Below are positions 47,119-58,774 of a stretch of 64,000 nucleotides of DNA, piece after piece (within the stretch, counting starts at the first letter, position 1; each line of letters opens with the position of its first letter). Source of the stretch: Pseudomonadota bacterium (GTDB lineage Bacteria; Pseudomonadota; Gammaproteobacteria; Burkholderiales; Methylophilaceae). The notes beneath the pieces were generated by a model, which saw only the letters and a list, made by a program, of their open reading frames with translations, did not search any database and was not told the DNA's origin. Made by a program: the position numbers and the translations under genes. The stretch spans positions 124,001 through 188,000 of the forward strand of contig JAKOVB010000124.1 of NCBI GenBank assembly GCA_029782295.1, in the 5' to 3' direction.

Positions 47119-47610
47119 TTAACGATACTTGGCATCCGCGGCACGGTCAGCCGCAATCTGCTCTTCCAGTTTGTCACCCACGGCCAGCAACATGGGCTTG
47201 GTATACAGCAGGTCACCCCTCTTCTCGCCGTGATAGTCGAACACCCGCGTTTCTACGATGGAGTCGACCGGGCAGGATTCCTCGCAGAACCCGCAGAAAA
47301 TGCATTTGGTCAGGTCGATGTCGTAGCGGGTCGTCCGGCGCGTGCCGTCATTGCGTTGTTCTGACTCGATAGTGATTGCCATGGCTGGGCACACCGCTTC
47401 GCACAGTTTGCAGGCGATGCAGCGCTCTTCCCCATTCGGATAACGGCGCAGCGCATGCAGGCCGCGGAAGCGGTTCGACATCGGGGTACGCTCTTCCGGG
47501 TACTGAACGGTAATCTTGCGGGCGAAGAAATAACGGCCGGTCAGGGACATCCCCTTAAGCAACTCCAGCAGCATCAAGCTCCGGAACAATTCTACGATGC
47601 GGTTGATCAT
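47119..47610 (-). CDS. nuoI: NADH-quinone oxidoreductase subunit I
   Basis: The two-[4Fe-4S] ferredoxin-like subunit (clusters N6a and N6b), 163 residues. Both cluster motifs are intact: [12 protein letters not shown] and [12 protein letters not shown]. An amphipathic N-terminal helix precedes [19 protein letters not shown]. It passes electrons from NuoG to NuoB. Confidence 0.98.
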   Translation of the reverse strand: MINRIVELFRSLMLLELLKGMSLTGRYFFARKITVQYPEERTPMSNRFRGLHALRRYPNGEERCIACKLCEAVCPAMAITIESEQRNDGTRRTTRYDIDLTKCIFCGFCEESCPVDSIVETRVFDYHGEKRGDLLYTKPMLLAVGDKLEEQIAADRAADAKYR

Positions 47611-47622
47611 GTCTCGCGCCCC

Positions 47623-48642
47623 TTAATGGAACAGATAACCCAACGGGGTTTGCATGAAGGCACCGATCACCACGATCCACACCAGCGTCACGGGAATGAA
47701 CACCTTCCAGCCCAGACGCATGATCTGGTCATAACGGTAGCGGGGGAACGTGGCTCGGAACCACAGGAACAGGAACAGCAGTCCGGCGACCTTGATTGCC
47801 AACCAAGGGAAGCCATCCGGAAGGAACGGCACCGGCGACAGCCAGCCGCCGAGGAACATCAGCGCCGCAAGCGTCGCGACCAGGATCATGTTGGCATATT
47901 CGGCAAGGAAGAACACGGCGAATGCCATGCCGGAGTATTCCACATGGAAACCAGCAACGATTTCAGACTCCCCTTCGGCCACGTCGAATGGCGCGCGGTT
48001 TGTTTCAGCCACGGCCGCGATGAAATACACCACGAAAAGCGGGAATAGTGGCAACCAGTACCACTCCCAGAAACCACCCTGCTGCGCCATGACGATCTTG
48101 CCCAGGTTGAGGCTGTTGGCGGCCATCAGCACGCCGACCAGGGCGAAACCCATGGCAATTTCGTAAGACACGATCTGCGCTGCGCTTCGCAGCGAACCGA
48201 GGAAGGCATATTTTGAGTTCGAGGCCCAGCCTGCAATGATCACGCCGTAGACACCCACCGAGGTCATGGCGAGGATATACAGCAAACCTGCATCCACGTT
48301 GGCCAGGACCATATCGAAGTCGAATGGCACGACCGCCCACGCCGCCAAGGCTGGCGCCAGCACCAGTACCGGTGCAAGCAGGAAAAGGAACTTGTTGGCA
48401 GCCGTCGGCAGAATGATTTCCTTGAACAGCAGCTTGAGGCCGTCCGCCACCGGCTGCAGTAGGCCGTAATAACCGACGCGGTTGGGACCGATACGTACCT
48501 GCATGTAGCCGATCACCTTGCGCTCGGCAAGGGTCAGGTAAGCCACTGCTCCCATGATGGGCGCGACGATGGCCACGATCTTGGCCAGCGTCCACACGAC
48601 TGGCCACAACGGCCCGAACAGTTGCTGGAGCGTGTCCATCAT
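47623..48642 (-). CDS. nuoH: NADH-quinone oxidoreductase subunit H
   Basis: Membrane subunit that forms the quinone chamber, 339 residues and eight helices. Conserved: [59 protein letters not shown] (key acidic loop), [13 protein letters not shown]. It overlaps the nuoG stop by four bases. Confidence 0.98.
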   Translation of the reverse strand: MMDTLQQLFGPLWPVVWTLAKIVAIVAPIMGAVAYLTLAERKVIGYMQVRIGPNRVGYYGLLQPVADGLKLLFKEIILPTAANKFLFLLAPVLVLAPALAAWAVVPFDFDMVLANVDAGLLYILAMTSVGVYGVIIAGWASNSKYAFLGSLRSAAQIVSYEIAMGFALVGVLMAANSLNLGKIVMAQQGGFWEWYWLPLFPLFVVYFIAAVAETNRAPFDVAEGESEIVAGFHVEYSGMAFAVFFLAEYANMILVATLAALMFLGGWLSPVPFLPDGFPWLAIKVAGLLFLFLWFRATFPRYRYDQIMRLGWKVFIPVTLVWIVVIGAFMQTPLGYLFH

Positions 48643-51023
48643 GATGCCTTCTCCACGCTGATTTCACCGTACAGGTCGCCAAGACGCGCCGTCTCGGCAC
48701 AGACCGGCACACGGACACAGTTGTCGTACACACGGTCGTCAAGCCTGACCGGCAGCTTCACGGCCTCAGCGTCCTGCTTGACACGCACCAGATCACCTTC
48801 CTGCAAACCCAGTTTCTGCATCAAGGCGCTGTTCATCGCTGCCATACCGACGCTGGACTGGCCGGCCTTCTGCAATGGCAGGGAACGGCGCACGATGGCA
48901 TCCGATTGATACAGCGGGATTTCACCGATGCGTCGCAACGCGGTACTAGTGGCCTTCACATCGACCTCGACCAAATGGCGCAGGTTGTTGTTGAGCTTGT
49001 TCCAGACCACCTTGGAAGGCTTCTCACCCCCAAAGATCTCGTTCTTGACCGCTTCGCTGCTGTCGAAATCGAATCCTTCCAGACCCAGCAAGTTGCCAAG
49101 TACACGCAATACCTTCCAGCCCGGGCGGCATTCTCCCAGCGGCTTGACTGCAGCCGCGAAGCTTTGTACACGTCCCTCCATGCTCATGAAGGTACCCGAG
49201 GTTTCCGTGAACGGCGCAACCGGCAGCATGACATCAGCGTCATTCAAGGCGAATGACTTGAATGGTGTCAGCGCGACGACAAAATCCGCCTGCGCCATGG
49301 CATCCGCGGCCTGCTTGCCATTACGACAGTCGAATTCAGGTTCGACATTGACCAGCATGTAGGCTTTGCGAGGCTGTTCCAGCATGGTACGGGCATTCAG
49401 CGCGCCGGCACTCGGCAACGCGCGGGCCAGATCCAGCCCCACGCGATTGGCGGACTCGGAAAAAACGCCGAACGTGGCGCCACACAGGGATGCGATCGCC
49501 TCGGCCAGGCTGTAGAGCTCGGAATAACGGGGATGATGCTGCGCCATGTTTCCCAGGAACACTCCGGAACGCGGGCTGACCAGATCATAGTCCTTGCCGA
49601 GGCCCGCCAGGCTATGGGCGATCGCATCGGCGTTCGCACTGACCTCGATCCCCTCAAGCAGCTTGTTCAGAGACGGCGGCAGGCATAGCGACAGGCGTTG
49701 CAGACTGGACATGGCCTTCAGGATCTGCAGCAGCTCATTGATCATCCCATCCGGGCTGCAAATCTCCTTGAACGCCACCGGCATCAGCGGATCATCGTCC
49801 AGCGAACTGACGATGGACACCTCGGCGGCGTTCATCTTTACGGCGTGACGCAGGCGGTGGGCCAGCAGAGGGTGCTCGTTGCGCAGGTTGCTGCCGATAA
49901 CGAGCACACGGTCCATCTCCTGCAGGTCCGGGATGTTGCAACCCATCCAGGGCGTCCCCTGAAAATGGCCGTCCAGACGGAAGTCGCCTCGGCGCAAACG
50001 ATGATCGACGTTGCCGCTCTTCAGGCCCCGGGCCAGCTTCTTGGTCAGGTAGCCCTCTTCCATTGTGCTGGTCGGAGCCACGAGGAAACCGATATCATTA
50101 CCGTCCTTTTCCGCCACTACCTTGAGACGGTTGGCAACGTACTCGAGGGCCGATTTCCAGTCGGCCTCTTTCCATTCCCCGTTCTGCTTGATCATGGGCA
50201 CGGTCAGGCGTTCGGTGCTGTTCAGACCTTCGTAGGAGAAACGGTCACGGTCAGAAATCCAGCATTCATTGATACTTTCCTTCTCACGCGGCAGAACGCG
50301 CATCACGCGGTTGTTCTTCACTTGCACTTCGATTTGTGAGCCCAAGGCATCATGCGCGGCAATGGACGGGCGACGGGTCAGCTCCCAACTGCGCGCGGAA
50401 TAGCGGAAGGGCTTGGAAGTCAGTGCACCGACCGGACACAGGTCGATGATATTGCCAGAAAGTTCGGATTCGACACTCTTGTCGACGTAAGCAGTAATTT
50501 CCGCATGTTCACCGCGGCCGACGAGGCCGAGCTCCATCATGCCGCCGATTTCCTTAAGGAATCGCACGCAGCGGGTGCACTGGATGCAGCGGGTCATGTC
50601 GGTGGACACCAGCGGGCCGATGTTCTTGTTCAGCACCACTCTTTTTTCTTCGGTGTAGCGTGATTTGACGCTGCCGTAGCCGACGGCGATGTCCTGCAGC
50701 TCACATTCCCCCCCCTGATCGCAGATCGGGCAATCCAGCGGATGGTTGATCAGCAGGAATTCCATCACGCTCTTCTGCGCCTCGATGGCGGACTTGGAGC
50801 GTGTGAAGATCTTCATCCCTTCGGATACAGGTGTCGCGCAGGCCGGAAGCGGCTTGTTGAACTTCTCGACCTGCACCAGGCACATGCGGCAGTTGGCCGC
50901 GACGGACAGTTTCTTGTGATAGCAGAAACGCGGGATCGCGACGCCGATCTTGTCCGCAGCATCGATGATAGTGCTGCCGTGCTCGACTTCTACTGCCTGG
51001 CCGTCAATTTCGATTTTCAACAT
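48639..51023 (-). CDS. nuoG: NADH-quinone oxidoreductase subunit G
   Basis: Large Fe-S subunit, 794 residues. The N-terminus has a [2Fe-2S] site ([17 protein letters not shown] with a later Cys in LPACATPVS), the His-Cys cluster ([18 protein letters not shown]) and two ferredoxin-type motifs ([12 protein letters not shown] and the [15 protein letters not shown]). The remainder is a molybdopterin-oxidoreductase-like fold without cofactor. It lies three bases after nuoF. Confidence 0.97.
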   Translation of the reverse strand: MLKIEIDGQAVEVEHGSTIIDAADKIGVAIPRFCYHKKLSVAANCRMCLVQVEKFNKPLPACATPVSEGMKIFTRSKSAIEAQKSVMEFLLINHPLDCPICDQGGECELQDIAVGYGSVKSRYTEEKRVVLNKNIGPLVSTDMTRCIQCTRCVRFLKEIGGMMELGLVGRGEHAEITAYVDKSVESELSGNIIDLCPVGALTSKPFRYSARSWELTRRPSIAAHDALGSQIEVQVKNNRVMRVLPREKESINECWISDRDRFSYEGLNSTERLTVPMIKQNGEWKEADWKSALEYVANRLKVVAEKDGNDIGFLVAPTSTMEEGYLTKKLARGLKSGNVDHRLRRGDFRLDGHFQGTPWMGCNIPDLQEMDRVLVIGSNLRNEHPLLAHRLRHAVKMNAAEVSIVSSLDDDPLMPVAFKEICSPDGMINELLQILKAMSSLQRLSLCLPPSLNKLLEGIEVSANADAIAHSLAGLGKDYDLVSPRSGVFLGNMAQHHPRYSELYSLAEAIASLCGATFGVFSESANRVGLDLARALPSAGALNARTMLEQPRKAYMLVNVEPEFDCRNGKQAADAMAQADFVVALTPFKSFALNDADVMLPVAPFTETSGTFMSMEGRVQSFAAAVKPLGECRPGWKVLRVLGNLLGLEGFDFDSSEAVKNEIFGGEKPSKVVWNKLNNNLRHLVEVDVKATSTALRRIGEIPLYQSDAIVRRSLPLQKAGQSSVGMAAMNSALMQKLGLQEGDLVRVKQDAEAVKLPVRLDDRVYDNCVRVPVCAETARLGDLYGEISVEKAS

Positions 51024-51025
51024 AA

Positions 51026-52300
51026 CTATTTGCCCGTGACCATGCTACGGCCATGCTGGATGTAATATTCGAACTCCGGCCGGAAGTGTTTGATGAAACT
51101 TAGAACCGGCGTCGCCGCGGCATCGCCCAGTGCGCAGATCGTACGACCGGAAATATTGCTGCTGACATCCGTCAGCAGGTCCAGGTCTTCCATGCGCCCT
51201 TCACCGTCGACGATGCGCTTGACCACGCGGTACAGCCAGCCGGTACCTTCACGGCATGGCGTGCATTGCCCGCAGGACTCCTCGAAGAAAAAGTACGACA
51301 ACCTTTTCAGGGTCTGCACCATACAGGTCGAATCGTCCATGATGATCACAGAACCCGCGCCCAGACTTGAACCGGCCTTGGACAGACCGTCGTAATCCAT
51401 GGTCGCGCCCATGATGGAGGCTGCCGGCATCACTGCCGTGGAAGGCCCGCCCGGGATCACCGCCTTCAGCTGGCGCCCCTTCCAGATGCCACCGGCAAGG
51501 GACAGCAACTCCGGGAACGGGATCCCCATATTCACTTCATAGTTGCCAGGTTTTTCCACATGACCAGACACTGCGAAAATCTTGGTGCCGCCGGAATTGG
51601 CCACGCCCAGATCCTGGAAAGCCTGACCTCCGTGCTGCAAGATGAACGGGATGGAAGCGTAGGACTCGGTATTATTGACGTTGGTCGGCTTGCCGTAGAC
51701 GCCGAAGCTGGCTGGGAACGGCGGCTTGAAGCGCGGCTGCCCTTTCTTGCCTTCGATCGATTCGATCAGCGCAGTTTCCTCGCCGCAGATGTAGGCACCG
51801 TACCCGTGGTGCGCATACAGATCGAAGGAGAAGTTGGTCCCGAACAGGTTCTCACCCAAGAAGCCTGCGGCACGCGCCTCATCCAGGGCCCTTTCGAAGA
51901 ACACGTAGTCTTCCCAGATTTCCCCGTGGATGTAGTTGTAGCCGACCCGGGCTCCCAGCGTGTAGGCGGCGATCGCCATGCCTTCGATCAACTGGTGCGG
52001 GTTGTAGCGGATGATGTCACGGTCCTTGAACGTACCGGGCTCCCCTTCGTCGGTATTGCAGACCAGATACTTGGTGCCATCGTAGTAACGCGGCATGAAG
52101 CTCCACTTCAGGCCAGTCGGGAAGCCAGCGCCACCGCGGCCGCGCAGACCGGAAATCTTGACCTGGTTGATGATTTCGGTCGCCTTCACTTTTTCGGTGA
52201 CGATACGTTTCAGCGTTTCATAGCCACCGATGCTGCGATAGGTCTCCAGCGAACCTGGATTGGGCAGATGCAGGGTGCGGAAACAAACTTCGTTTGCCAT
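51026..52300 (-). CDS. nuoF: NADH-quinone oxidoreductase subunit F
   Basis: NADH- and FMN-binding subunit, 424 residues. Glycine-rich NADH/FMN loop [33 protein letters not shown], and the N3 cluster motif [15 protein letters not shown] are all present. It overlaps the end of nuoE by one base. Confidence 0.98.
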   Translation of the reverse strand: MANEVCFRTLHLPNPGSLETYRSIGGYETLKRIVTEKVKATEIINQVKISGLRGRGGAGFPTGLKWSFMPRYYDGTKYLVCNTDEGEPGTFKDRDIIRYNPHQLIEGMAIAAYTLGARVGYNYIHGEIWEDYVFFERALDEARAAGFLGENLFGTNFSFDLYAHHGYGAYICGEETALIESIEGKKGQPRFKPPFPASFGVYGKPTNVNNTESYASIPFILQHGGQAFQDLGVANSGGTKIFAVSGHVEKPGNYEVNMGIPFPELLSLAGGIWKGRQLKAVIPGGPSTAVMPAASIMGATMDYDGLSKAGSSLGAGSVIIMDDSTCMVQTLKRLSYFFFEESCGQCTPCREGTGWLYRVVKRIVDGEGRMEDLDLLTDVSSNISGRTICALGDAAATPVLSFIKHFRPEFEYYIQHGRSMVTGK

Positions 52301-52773
52301 TATTTCAGCTCCCCGAGAATTTCATCGACCTTTTCCGGGGTCAGGTACTCGCACATCCGCTTGTTGTTTATGTGGAAAAGTGGAGCGCCACCACAACAAC
52401 CCATGCATTCGCCTTCCTTGATCGTGTATTTGCCGTCAGGCGTGGTTTCACCCATGTGGACGCCCAGACGCTTTTCAAGGTGATCGACGATTTCGTCCGA
52501 ACCGCGCAGCATGCAGGAAATATTCGTACAGACGGTAATCTTGTGCCGGCCGACCGGCTCCAGTTCGTACATGTTGTAGAACGTGGCGACTTCCAATGCG
52601 GCGATTGCAGGAATACGCAGGTAATCAGCGACGAAGGCGATGGTGTCCTTGGACAGCCAGCCCAGTTCATCCTGGGCAATGCGCAGCGCCGACATCACCG
52701 CGGACTGGCGATGATCATCGGGATACTTGGTCAGTTCCCTGTCGATTCTGGCGAGGGATTCTTGCGACAACAT
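52300..52773 (-). CDS. nuoE: NADH-quinone oxidoreductase subunit E
   Basis: The thioredoxin-like [2Fe-2S] subunit (24-kDa type), 157 residues. Cluster cysteines sit in [10 protein letters not shown] and in [11 protein letters not shown]. The start ATG overlaps the end of nuoD by one base. Confidence 0.97.
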   Translation of the reverse strand: MLSQESLARIDRELTKYPDDHRQSAVMSALRIAQDELGWLSKDTIAFVADYLRIPAIAALEVATFYNMYELEPVGRHKITVCTNISCMLRGSDEIVDHLEKRLGVHMGETTPDGKYTIKEGECMGCCGGAPLFHINNKRMCEYLTPEKVDEILGELK

Positions 52774-54026
52774 CAGCGGTCAATCTCCCCGAAAACAATA
52801 TCCTGCGTGCCGATGATCGCGACCAGGTCGGCAATCATGTGGCCACGCGTCATTTCGTCCAGCGCGGACAGGTGGGCGAAGCCCGGCGCACGGATCTTGA
52901 GGCGATAGGGCTTGTTGGCCCCATCGGAAATCATATAGATGCCGAACTCGCCCTTGGGGTGCTCGACGGCCGCGTAAGCTTCGCCTGCCGGAACGTGGAA
53001 GCCCTCGGTAAAGAGCTTGAAGTGGTGGATCAATGCTTCCATGTCCTGCTTCATGCCTTCACGGGATGGCGGCGCAACCTTGGCATCACCCGTAATGACG
53101 GGGCCGGGATTCTTCCGCAGCCAGTCGATACATTGCTTGATGATACGGTTGGACTGGCGCAGTTCTTCCATACGCACCAGATAGCGGTCGTAGGAATCTC
53201 CATTGACACCAACCGGAATATCGAAATCCAGTCGATCGTAGACTTCGTAAGGCTGTTTCTTACGCAGATCCCAGGCAAATCCCGAACCGCGCAGCATCGG
53301 GCCGGTTAGACCCAGCGCCAGCGCACGCTCAGGCGAAACGACACCGATGCCGACGGTTCGCTGCTTCCAGATACGGTTATCGGTCAGCAGGGTTTCGTAT
53401 TCGTCCACGTAGCCCGGGAAACGGTTGGTGAAGTCTTCGATGAAGTCCAGCACGGAACCCTGGCGGTTCTCGTTCAGGGCGCGGATGTCGTCCTTGCTGC
53501 GGAAACTGTTTTCCTGGTACTGCGGCATGCGATCCGGCAGGTCGCGATAAACGCCGCCCGGACGGTAGTATGCTGCGTGCATACGGGCCCCTGACACGGC
53601 CTCATAAATATCGAACAGATCTTCACGTTCGCGGAATGCGTAAAGGAAAACGGTCATCGCACCAACATCAAGGGCATGAGCCCCCAACCACAACAGATGG
53701 TTCAGGATGCGGGTGATTTCATCGAACATCACGCGGATGTATTGCGCACGATCGGGCACCTGCACACCCATCAGCTTTTCGATGGCCATCACATAAGCGT
53801 GTTCGTTGGACATCATTGACACGTAATCCAGACGATCCATATAAGGCACAGACTGGAGGAAGGTACGGTTCTCGGCCAACTTCTCGGTACCACGGTGCAA
53901 CAAGCCGATGTGCGGGTCAGCGCGCTCGATGACTTCGCCATCCAGCTCCAGCACCAGACGCAGAACTCCGTGCGCTGCCGGGTGCTGCGGACCGAAGTTC
54001 ATGGTGTAGTTACGAATTTCAGCCAT
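52773..54026 (-). CDS. nuoD: NADH-quinone oxidoreductase subunit D
   Basis: 49-kDa type subunit, 417 residues from ATG 54026 ([20 protein letters not shown]). It forms the quinone site with Nuo[19 protein letters not shown] and [16 protein letters not shown] are conserved. The open frame upstream of this ATG overlaps nuoC in another frame, so only the eight-base overlap is real. Confidence 0.97.
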   Translation of the reverse strand: MAEIRNYTMNFGPQHPAAHGVLRLVLELDGEVIERADPHIGLLHRGTEKLAENRTFLQSVPYMDRLDYVSMMSNEHAYVMAIEKLMGVQVPDRAQYIRVMFDEITRILNHLLWLGAHALDVGAMTVFLYAFREREDLFDIYEAVSGARMHAAYYRPGGVYRDLPDRMPQYQENSFRSKDDIRALNENRQGSVLDFIEDFTNRFPGYVDEYETLLTDNRIWKQRTVGIGVVSPERALALGLTGPMLRGSGFAWDLRKKQPYEVYDRLDFDIPVGVNGDSYDRYLVRMEELRQSNRIIKQCIDWLRKNPGPVITGDAKVAPPSREGMKQDMEALIHHFKLFTEGFHVPAGEAYAAVEHPKGEFGIYMISDGANKPYRLKIRAPGFAHLSALDEMTRGHMIADLVAIIGTQDIVFGEIDR

Positions 54027-54612
54027 GATGGAAACCTTCGTTACGGATAATGCGCGGCACGTTGTTACGTTCTTCGATGGATACCGGCTGGTAGATGACA
54101 CGCTGCTGGTCGGGATCGTAGCGCATCTCGACATTCCCGATCATCGGGAAATCCTTGCGGAAAGGATGGCCAACGAAACCATAGTCGGTCAGGATGCGGC
54201 GAAGGTCTGGATGATTCTCGAACATCAGACCAAACAGGTCGAACGCCTCACGCTCGAACCAGTTGGCGGCTGGCCAGACTTCATTTACAGAGGCCACGAC
54301 CGGAAAGTCGTCATCCGGCGCAAACACCCTGAGGCGCAAACGCTGGTTAAGGGAAACCGACAGCAGGTGATAGACCACGGCGAAGCGACGGCCTTCCCAG
54401 GCGCCTTCACCGTAATGGCTGTAATCCACACCGCACAGGTCGATCAATTGTTCGAACTTGAGGTCGGCATGATCGCGTAGAGTGACACAAACCGGCAGCA
54501 TGTGTTCGGCCGCCACTTCAATCGTCACCTCGCCCACGTGGGTATGCAGTGCCACCAAGCGATCTGCCAAGATCGTCTTGAGATGTTCTGTTAGCTTTTC
54601 CAGGCGAGTCAT
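54019..54612 (-). CDS. nuoC: NADH-quinone oxidoreductase subunit C
   Basis: 30-kDa type peripheral subunit, 197 residues, separate from NuoD (fused in E. coli). [28 protein letters not shown] is the family signature (read here as [12 protein letters not shown] and [10 protein letters not shown]). It overlaps the nuoB stop by four bases. Confidence 0.97.
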   Translation of the reverse strand: MTRLEKLTEHLKTILADRLVALHTHVGEVTIEVAAEHMLPVCVTLRDHADLKFEQLIDLCGVDYSHYGEGAWEGRRFAVVYHLLSVSLNQRLRLRVFAPDDDFPVVASVNEVWPAANWFEREAFDLFGLMFENHPDLRRILTDYGFVGHPFRKDFPMIGNVEMRYDPDQQRVIYQPVSIEERNNVPRIIRNEGFHHG

Positions 54613-55088
54613 GATCGGGCAATCGTATTGGTTCGCTTGATCTTGTTTTGCAACTGGATCAGGCCGTAAAGCAGCGCTTCAGCGGTCGGTGGACAACCCG
54701 GAACGTAGACGTCGACTGGGACGATACGATCGCAACCGCGGACCACAGCATAGGAATAATGATAGTAACCACCACCGTTGGCGCAACTCCCCATGGAGAT
54801 CACCCAGCGCGGTTCCGCCATCTGGTCGTATACCTTACGCAATGCTGGCGCCATCTTGTTAACCAGAGTGCCGGCGACGATCATGACGTCAGACTGGCGG
54901 GGGCTTGGACGAAAGACGATGCCGAAGCGGTCCAGATCGTAACGAGACGCACCCGCGTGCATCATTTCCACCGCGCAACAGGCCAATCCAAAAGTCATAG
55001 GCCACAAAGAACCCGTGCGCGTGTAATTAATTACTGTATCCAGACTCGTCGTAACGAAGCCCTTCTCCATGATGCCTTCAATACTCAT
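54609..55088 (-). CDS. nuoB: NADH-quinone oxidoreductase subunit B
   Basis: Subunit with the terminal N2 [4Fe-4S] cluster, 159 residues. The tandem cysteines ([11 protein letters not shown]), the third in [16 protein letters not shown] and the fourth in [14 protein letters not shown] are in place. Confidence 0.98.
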   Translation of the reverse strand: MSIEGIMEKGFVTTSLDTVINYTRTGSLWPMTFGLACCAVEMMHAGASRYDLDRFGIVFRPSPRQSDVMIVAGTLVNKMAPALRKVYDQMAEPRWVISMGSCANGGGYYHYSYAVVRGCDRIVPVDVYVPGCPPTAEALLYGLIQLQNKIKRTNTIARS

Positions 55089-55104
55089 GCGACCACCCTT
55101 GAGG

Positions 55105-55461
55105 TTACTCCCACTCCAGCGCGCCTTTCATCCACTCGTAGATGAAGCCCACGACCAGGATCCCGAGGAACACCATCATGGAAACGAAGCCGAATAGGCC
55201 TATCTCCTTGAGAACAACCGCCCAAGGAAAAAGGAAAGCAATTTCCAGATCAAACAGGATAAACAGAATGGCCACCAGGTAGTACCTGACGTCAAATTTC
55301 ATGCGAGCGTCTTCGAAAGCCTCGAAACCGCATTCGTAAGGAGAGTTTTTTTCGCTATCGGGTCGATGAGGTGCTACAACTTTACCGAGAACGATAGGGG
55401 CAACGCCAACACCTAGGCCGACGAGGATGAACAACAAAATCGGAAAATAATTTTCCAGCAC
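55105..55461 (-). CDS. nuoA: NADH-quinone oxidoreductase subunit A
   Basis: First gene of the operon: a 118-residue, three-helix subunit with [20 protein letters not shown], the conserved loop, and [15 protein letters not shown]. The start appears to be GTG 55461 (VLENYFP) with GGAA nine bases before. The 16-base gap to nuoB shows coupling. Confidence 0.95.
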   Translation of the reverse strand: MLENYFPILLFILVGLGVGVAPIVLGKVVAPHRPDSEKNSPYECGFEAFEDARMKFDVRYYLVAILFILFDLEIAFLFPWAVVLKEIGLFGFVSMMVFLGILVVGFIYEWMKGALEWE

Positions 55462-55823
55462 ACTAAATTCCAGTTTTCCTGGCTAAATTTTTATTGGCGC
55501 CAAGTGTCATCTGGCGCATTAAGTTACCTGAAAAATTTACCAGTAACTTGCAGGTAAATTCGCTTGCCGCAAACTTACTTTTTAGAAATCAAATCCTGAG
55601 TCTAAGACATCACGATTTGGACGTATTTACAATCCCTGAAAGATACGCACAGCGCCCTGCCTTGTCAAGGAAAACCCCTCATGAGAACAGGACATGGGAT
55701 TACGATTTCAGCAAAAGCCGTTTGCACTCACACGAGCAAAAACCAACATCAATTTTCGTGTATCCAAACACCATCTCTTCCTAATGAACCACCCACAAAG
55801 CCAGCTTGCTACAGATTGAACGT
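55462..55823. other. nuo operon upstream region with overlapping inverted repeats
   Basis: No gene is seen in these 362 bases between nuoA and the 3' end of selO. It holds TTGGCGCCAA (palindrome, 55494-55503) and a cluster at 55521-55557 in which AAGTTAC pairs with GTAACTT and TTACCTG pairs with CAGGTAA. The cluster lies 60-96 bases before nuoA and may be an operator or leader structure. Confidence 0.5.
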
Positions 55824-57290
55824 TCACGTCCCACAAAAAGTCTCGTAGACTCGCTCCTGGGGTGATGGTGGCGTGCAATACCGATCTCTCACATCACGTT
55901 TTCTATAAGGGTCATTCAGTTCCTCAATCAATTTGTGAACCAGGCTAAAATCCCCCCCCTGCTCCGCCATTTCAAGGGCTTGTTCCACAAGGTGATTTCT
56001 TGGAATCACACTCGGATTTGCACCACTCATCCGTAAAACCGCAGACTCAATACCACCTTCCTGCCTATTTGCTCGCGCTTTCCAACGCATATGCCATTCC
56101 AAAAAATCGATTCCAAATAGCGAACCGGGCTGCTGACTCAAAGCGTCCGCAATTGCGACAAAGGTATTAGTAAAATCCAATTCATTAGAACGCATGACAT
56201 GTAACAGATCTTCTATCAACTGAACGTCTTCTTCCTCCTCACCAGTTAATCCAAGCTTATTTCTCATCCCCTGCAACCAACAGGACCGATAGGCATCAGG
56301 AAACAAGAGAATTTGATTTTCTGCCATCCGGACAGCGCCACTTGGCTCATCCGCCAGCAACGGCAGGAGAGTTTCGGCGAATCTTGCGAGATTCCACTGG
56401 GCAATGTGCGGCTGATTCTTGTAGGCATACCTACCGTGATGATCTATGGAGCTAAAGACGATTCCTGGATCGTAGACGTCCATAAACGCACATGGTCCAA
56501 AATCGATGGTTTCTCCACTAATCGCCATATTGTCTGTATTCATGACACCATGGACGAACCCAACCATCATCCAATTCGCCACCAGTGAAGCCTGCCGAGC
56601 CACAACTGTCTCCAACAGGGCCTGATAAGGCTGCCCAGCATCCTTGAGATCAGGGAAGTGACGATTGATTGTGTAATCCGCCAACTTACGGAGATCTTCG
56701 ACATTTCCACGTGCGGCTGCATACTCAAAAGTCCCAACTCGGATATGACTCTTGGCCACACGGGTGAGCACCGCACCTGGCAATGGCAGTTGACGAATCA
56801 CTTTACTCCCGGTCATGACTACTGCAAGGCTTCTCGTGGTTGGAATGCCGACCGCATGCATATATTCACTGATGATGAACTCTCGCAACATCGGCCCCAA
56901 TGCAGCGAGACCATCCCCTCGCCGTGAATACGGCGTCTGGCCAGCTCCCTTCAACTGGATATCCAGACGACTTCCATCTGGCGCAAGATGCTCGCCCAAT
57001 AAGATCGCGCGACCATCACCCAGCATCGTGAAATGGCCATACTGGTGACCAGCGTAGGCTTGAGCAATGGGATGAGCGGTTTCAGGCAACGCACTTCCGA
57101 CAAGCTCTGCAATCCCAGACTCACTCTCGAGAAAGATCTCACACAAACCAAGTGAATTCGCCAACGATCGATTGAAGATAGCCAGCTTAGGATCTTCACT
57201 GCGACGAGGTTTTACGCATGCGTAAAAATCTGTTGGGAGGCGTGCATAGCTATGATCAAAATTCCAGCCAGCAACTGTCGGCATCCACAC
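55824..57290 (-). CDS. selO: Protein adenylyltransferase SelO (YdiU/UPF0061)
   Basis: A 488-residue pseudokinase-fold enzyme that transfers AMP to protein Ser/Thr/Tyr residues and takes part in oxidative stress response. The N-terminal signature NFDHSYARLP, the AGHQYGHF and LKGAGQTPYSRRGDG loops, and MNTDNMAISGETIDFGPCAFMD (read as VMNTDNMAI and DFGPCAFMD) match. The C-terminus ends FCGT with Cys where some eukaryotic homologues have selenocysteine. It stands alone between nuo and the sugar operon. Confidence 0.95.
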   Translation of the reverse strand: MWMPTVAGWNFDHSYARLPTDFYACVKPRRSEDPKLAIFNRSLANSLGLCEIFLESESGIAELVGSALPETAHPIAQAYAGHQYGHFTMLGDGRAILLGEHLAPDGSRLDIQLKGAGQTPYSRRGDGLAALGPMLREFIISEYMHAVGIPTTRSLAVVMTGSKVIRQLPLPGAVLTRVAKSHIRVGTFEYAAARGNVEDLRKLADYTINRHFPDLKDAGQPYQALLETVVARQASLVANWMMVGFVHGVMNTDNMAISGETIDFGPCAFMDVYDPGIVFSSIDHHGRYAYKNQPHIAQWNLARFAETLLPLLADEPSGAVRMAENQILLFPDAYRSCWLQGMRNKLGLTGEEEEDVQLIEDLLHVMRSNELDFTNTFVAIADALSQQPGSLFGIDFLEWHMRWKARANRQEGGIESAVLRMSGANPSVIPRNHLVEQALEMAEQGGDFSLVHKLIEELNDPYRKRDVRDRYCTPPSPQERVYETFCGT

Positions 57291-57430
57291 CTCTCATACG
57301 TAAACATAAGGAAATTGCCTAAACATCAGACAACGATCAATTACCCGAGTAATTTACTTGGATAATATCCCATTAGAAATGCACGCGCAAAATAGCGATG
57401 GAAATGATTATTTTTTCTGGAAAGGATACC

Positions 57431-57458
57431 CAAAAAAAGAGGCGCATCAGCGCCCCCG
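57431..57458 (-). terminator. Rho-independent terminator of the nucleotide-sugar operon
   Basis: On the minus strand GGGGGCGCTGATGCGCCTC forms a stem (GGCGC/GCGCC, TGAT-type loop) followed by TTTTTTTG. It lies about 75 bases after the stop of the last operon gene. Confidence 0.75.
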
Positions 57459-57532
57459 AGGGGTTATAGCAAAAAACGGAAACCTATAGAAGCTTCGGAT
57501 CTGTATTAAATGCCACTCAATGCGCTTTCAGC

Positions 57533-58645
57533 CTAACCACGCGCATCACCCCAACGCAAAGTACAGCGGTCATCCCCCTGATAGAAGGTTTCTCCAAATT
57601 TATCTACACAATAGCGCGGCGACACAATCATTTCAGAAATCGTCATCCCCTCACTGATTCTGGTGTATTCAAATAAAACAGAACGGGTGACCTTGGCATT
57701 TTTTTTAATATGAGAGCCATGGGAGATCCAACAAGGTCCGATGATTTCCGCCCCACTCTCAACATGAGTGTTTGAATCGATATAAACAGGCCCTTCCACC
57801 TTCACATTTTGCCAGTCAACTCGTACGTTCAAACCCACCCAAATTCCCGGTTTGATTTCCTTTCCTGGCATTTCCATATGGCTGATTTCGCCACGTAAGA
57901 CACGTTGAAGTACCTGCCAATAATCGGTGACACGTCCGATATCAATCCAGTTATAAAATCGGCGCTGGGCGTAAAAAGGCAGCTTCTTTTCCACTAACAG
58001 CGGAAACAGTTGGCTGCCGATATCGTAGACCTCACCGGGAGGGATTAAGTCGATGACTTCAGGCTCAAAAAAATAGATGCCGGTACTGGCTAAATTTGAA
58101 CGTGCATTTTCAGGCCTTGGTTTCTCCTGAAAGGAAACTACCCGTCCGTCATCATCCGTTTCAACAATACCGTAACTGCTAACCTCGCTAAGCGGCACTT
58201 CCATAGTCACGATACTAACCATCGCCTTCTTTTGGCGGTGTTCAAACAATGCCGCGCCAATATCAAGATCTATCAGCGCATCTCCGCATAACACAATGGC
58301 AGTTGTATCAAAAAAACCTCCAAAATCCTGAATCTTGCGGATACCACCTGCCGACCCCATGGGGCGGGGAATGATTTCACCATGCTCATAAGCCCCTTCA
58401 TAGGAATAACCTATCTGCACACCATACTGCTGGCCATTACCGAAGTAATGCTCGATCTTGGTATGCATATGCGCAGTATTAACCATGATCTCCTTGACGC
58501 CACTTCGTGCCAGATGCTCAATCAGATACTCCATCACAGGCTTGCCAAGAATCGGGATCATTGGCTTAGGAAGATCTTTAGTTAATGGTCTGACACGTGT
58601 TCCCTGACCGGCAGCAAGGATCATTCCTTTGAGTTTGTTAGTCAT
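57533..58645 (-). CDS. Sugar-phosphate nucleotidyltransferase with LbH tail
   Basis: A 370-residue enzyme. The N-terminal nucleotidyltransferase has the signature MILAAGQGTRVRPLTKDLPKPMIPI (seen as LAAGQGTRVRPLT and PKPMIPILGKPVMEY) and the metal-binding GDALIDLD. The C-terminal part from about residue 265 has hexapeptide-like repeats (GPVYIDSNTHVESGAEIIGP). The best fits are mannose-1-phosphate guanylyltransferase or glucose-1-phosphate thymidylyltransferase-like enzymes. It is the last gene after rfbC, 129 bases on. Confidence 0.82.
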   Translation of the reverse strand: MTNKLKGMILAAGQGTRVRPLTKDLPKPMIPILGKPVMEYLIEHLARSGVKEIMVNTAHMHTKIEHYFGNGQQYGVQIGYSYEGAYEHGEIIPRPMGSAGGIRKIQDFGGFFDTTAIVLCGDALIDLDIGAALFEHRQKKAMVSIVTMEVPLSEVSSYGIVETDDDGRVVSFQEKPRPENARSNLASTGIYFFEPEVIDLIPPGEVYDIGSQLFPLLVEKKLPFYAQRRFYNWIDIGRVTDYWQVLQRVLRGEISHMEMPGKEIKPGIWVGLNVRVDWQNVKVEGPVYIDSNTHVESGAEIIGPCWISHGSHIKKNAKVTRSVLFEYTRISEGMTISEMIVSPRYCVDKFGETFYQGDDRCTLRWGDARG

Positions 58646-58774
58646 TTTTAGTGTGATTCGATCTAAGAGAGTTAGAAATTAATGCGCATAAATTACGATT
58701 GCTCAAATTCAAGCAGAAACAAACTCATTAAACCTCATGCCAGCATAGCCCGATCTATCCTCGAAATAAAAACT

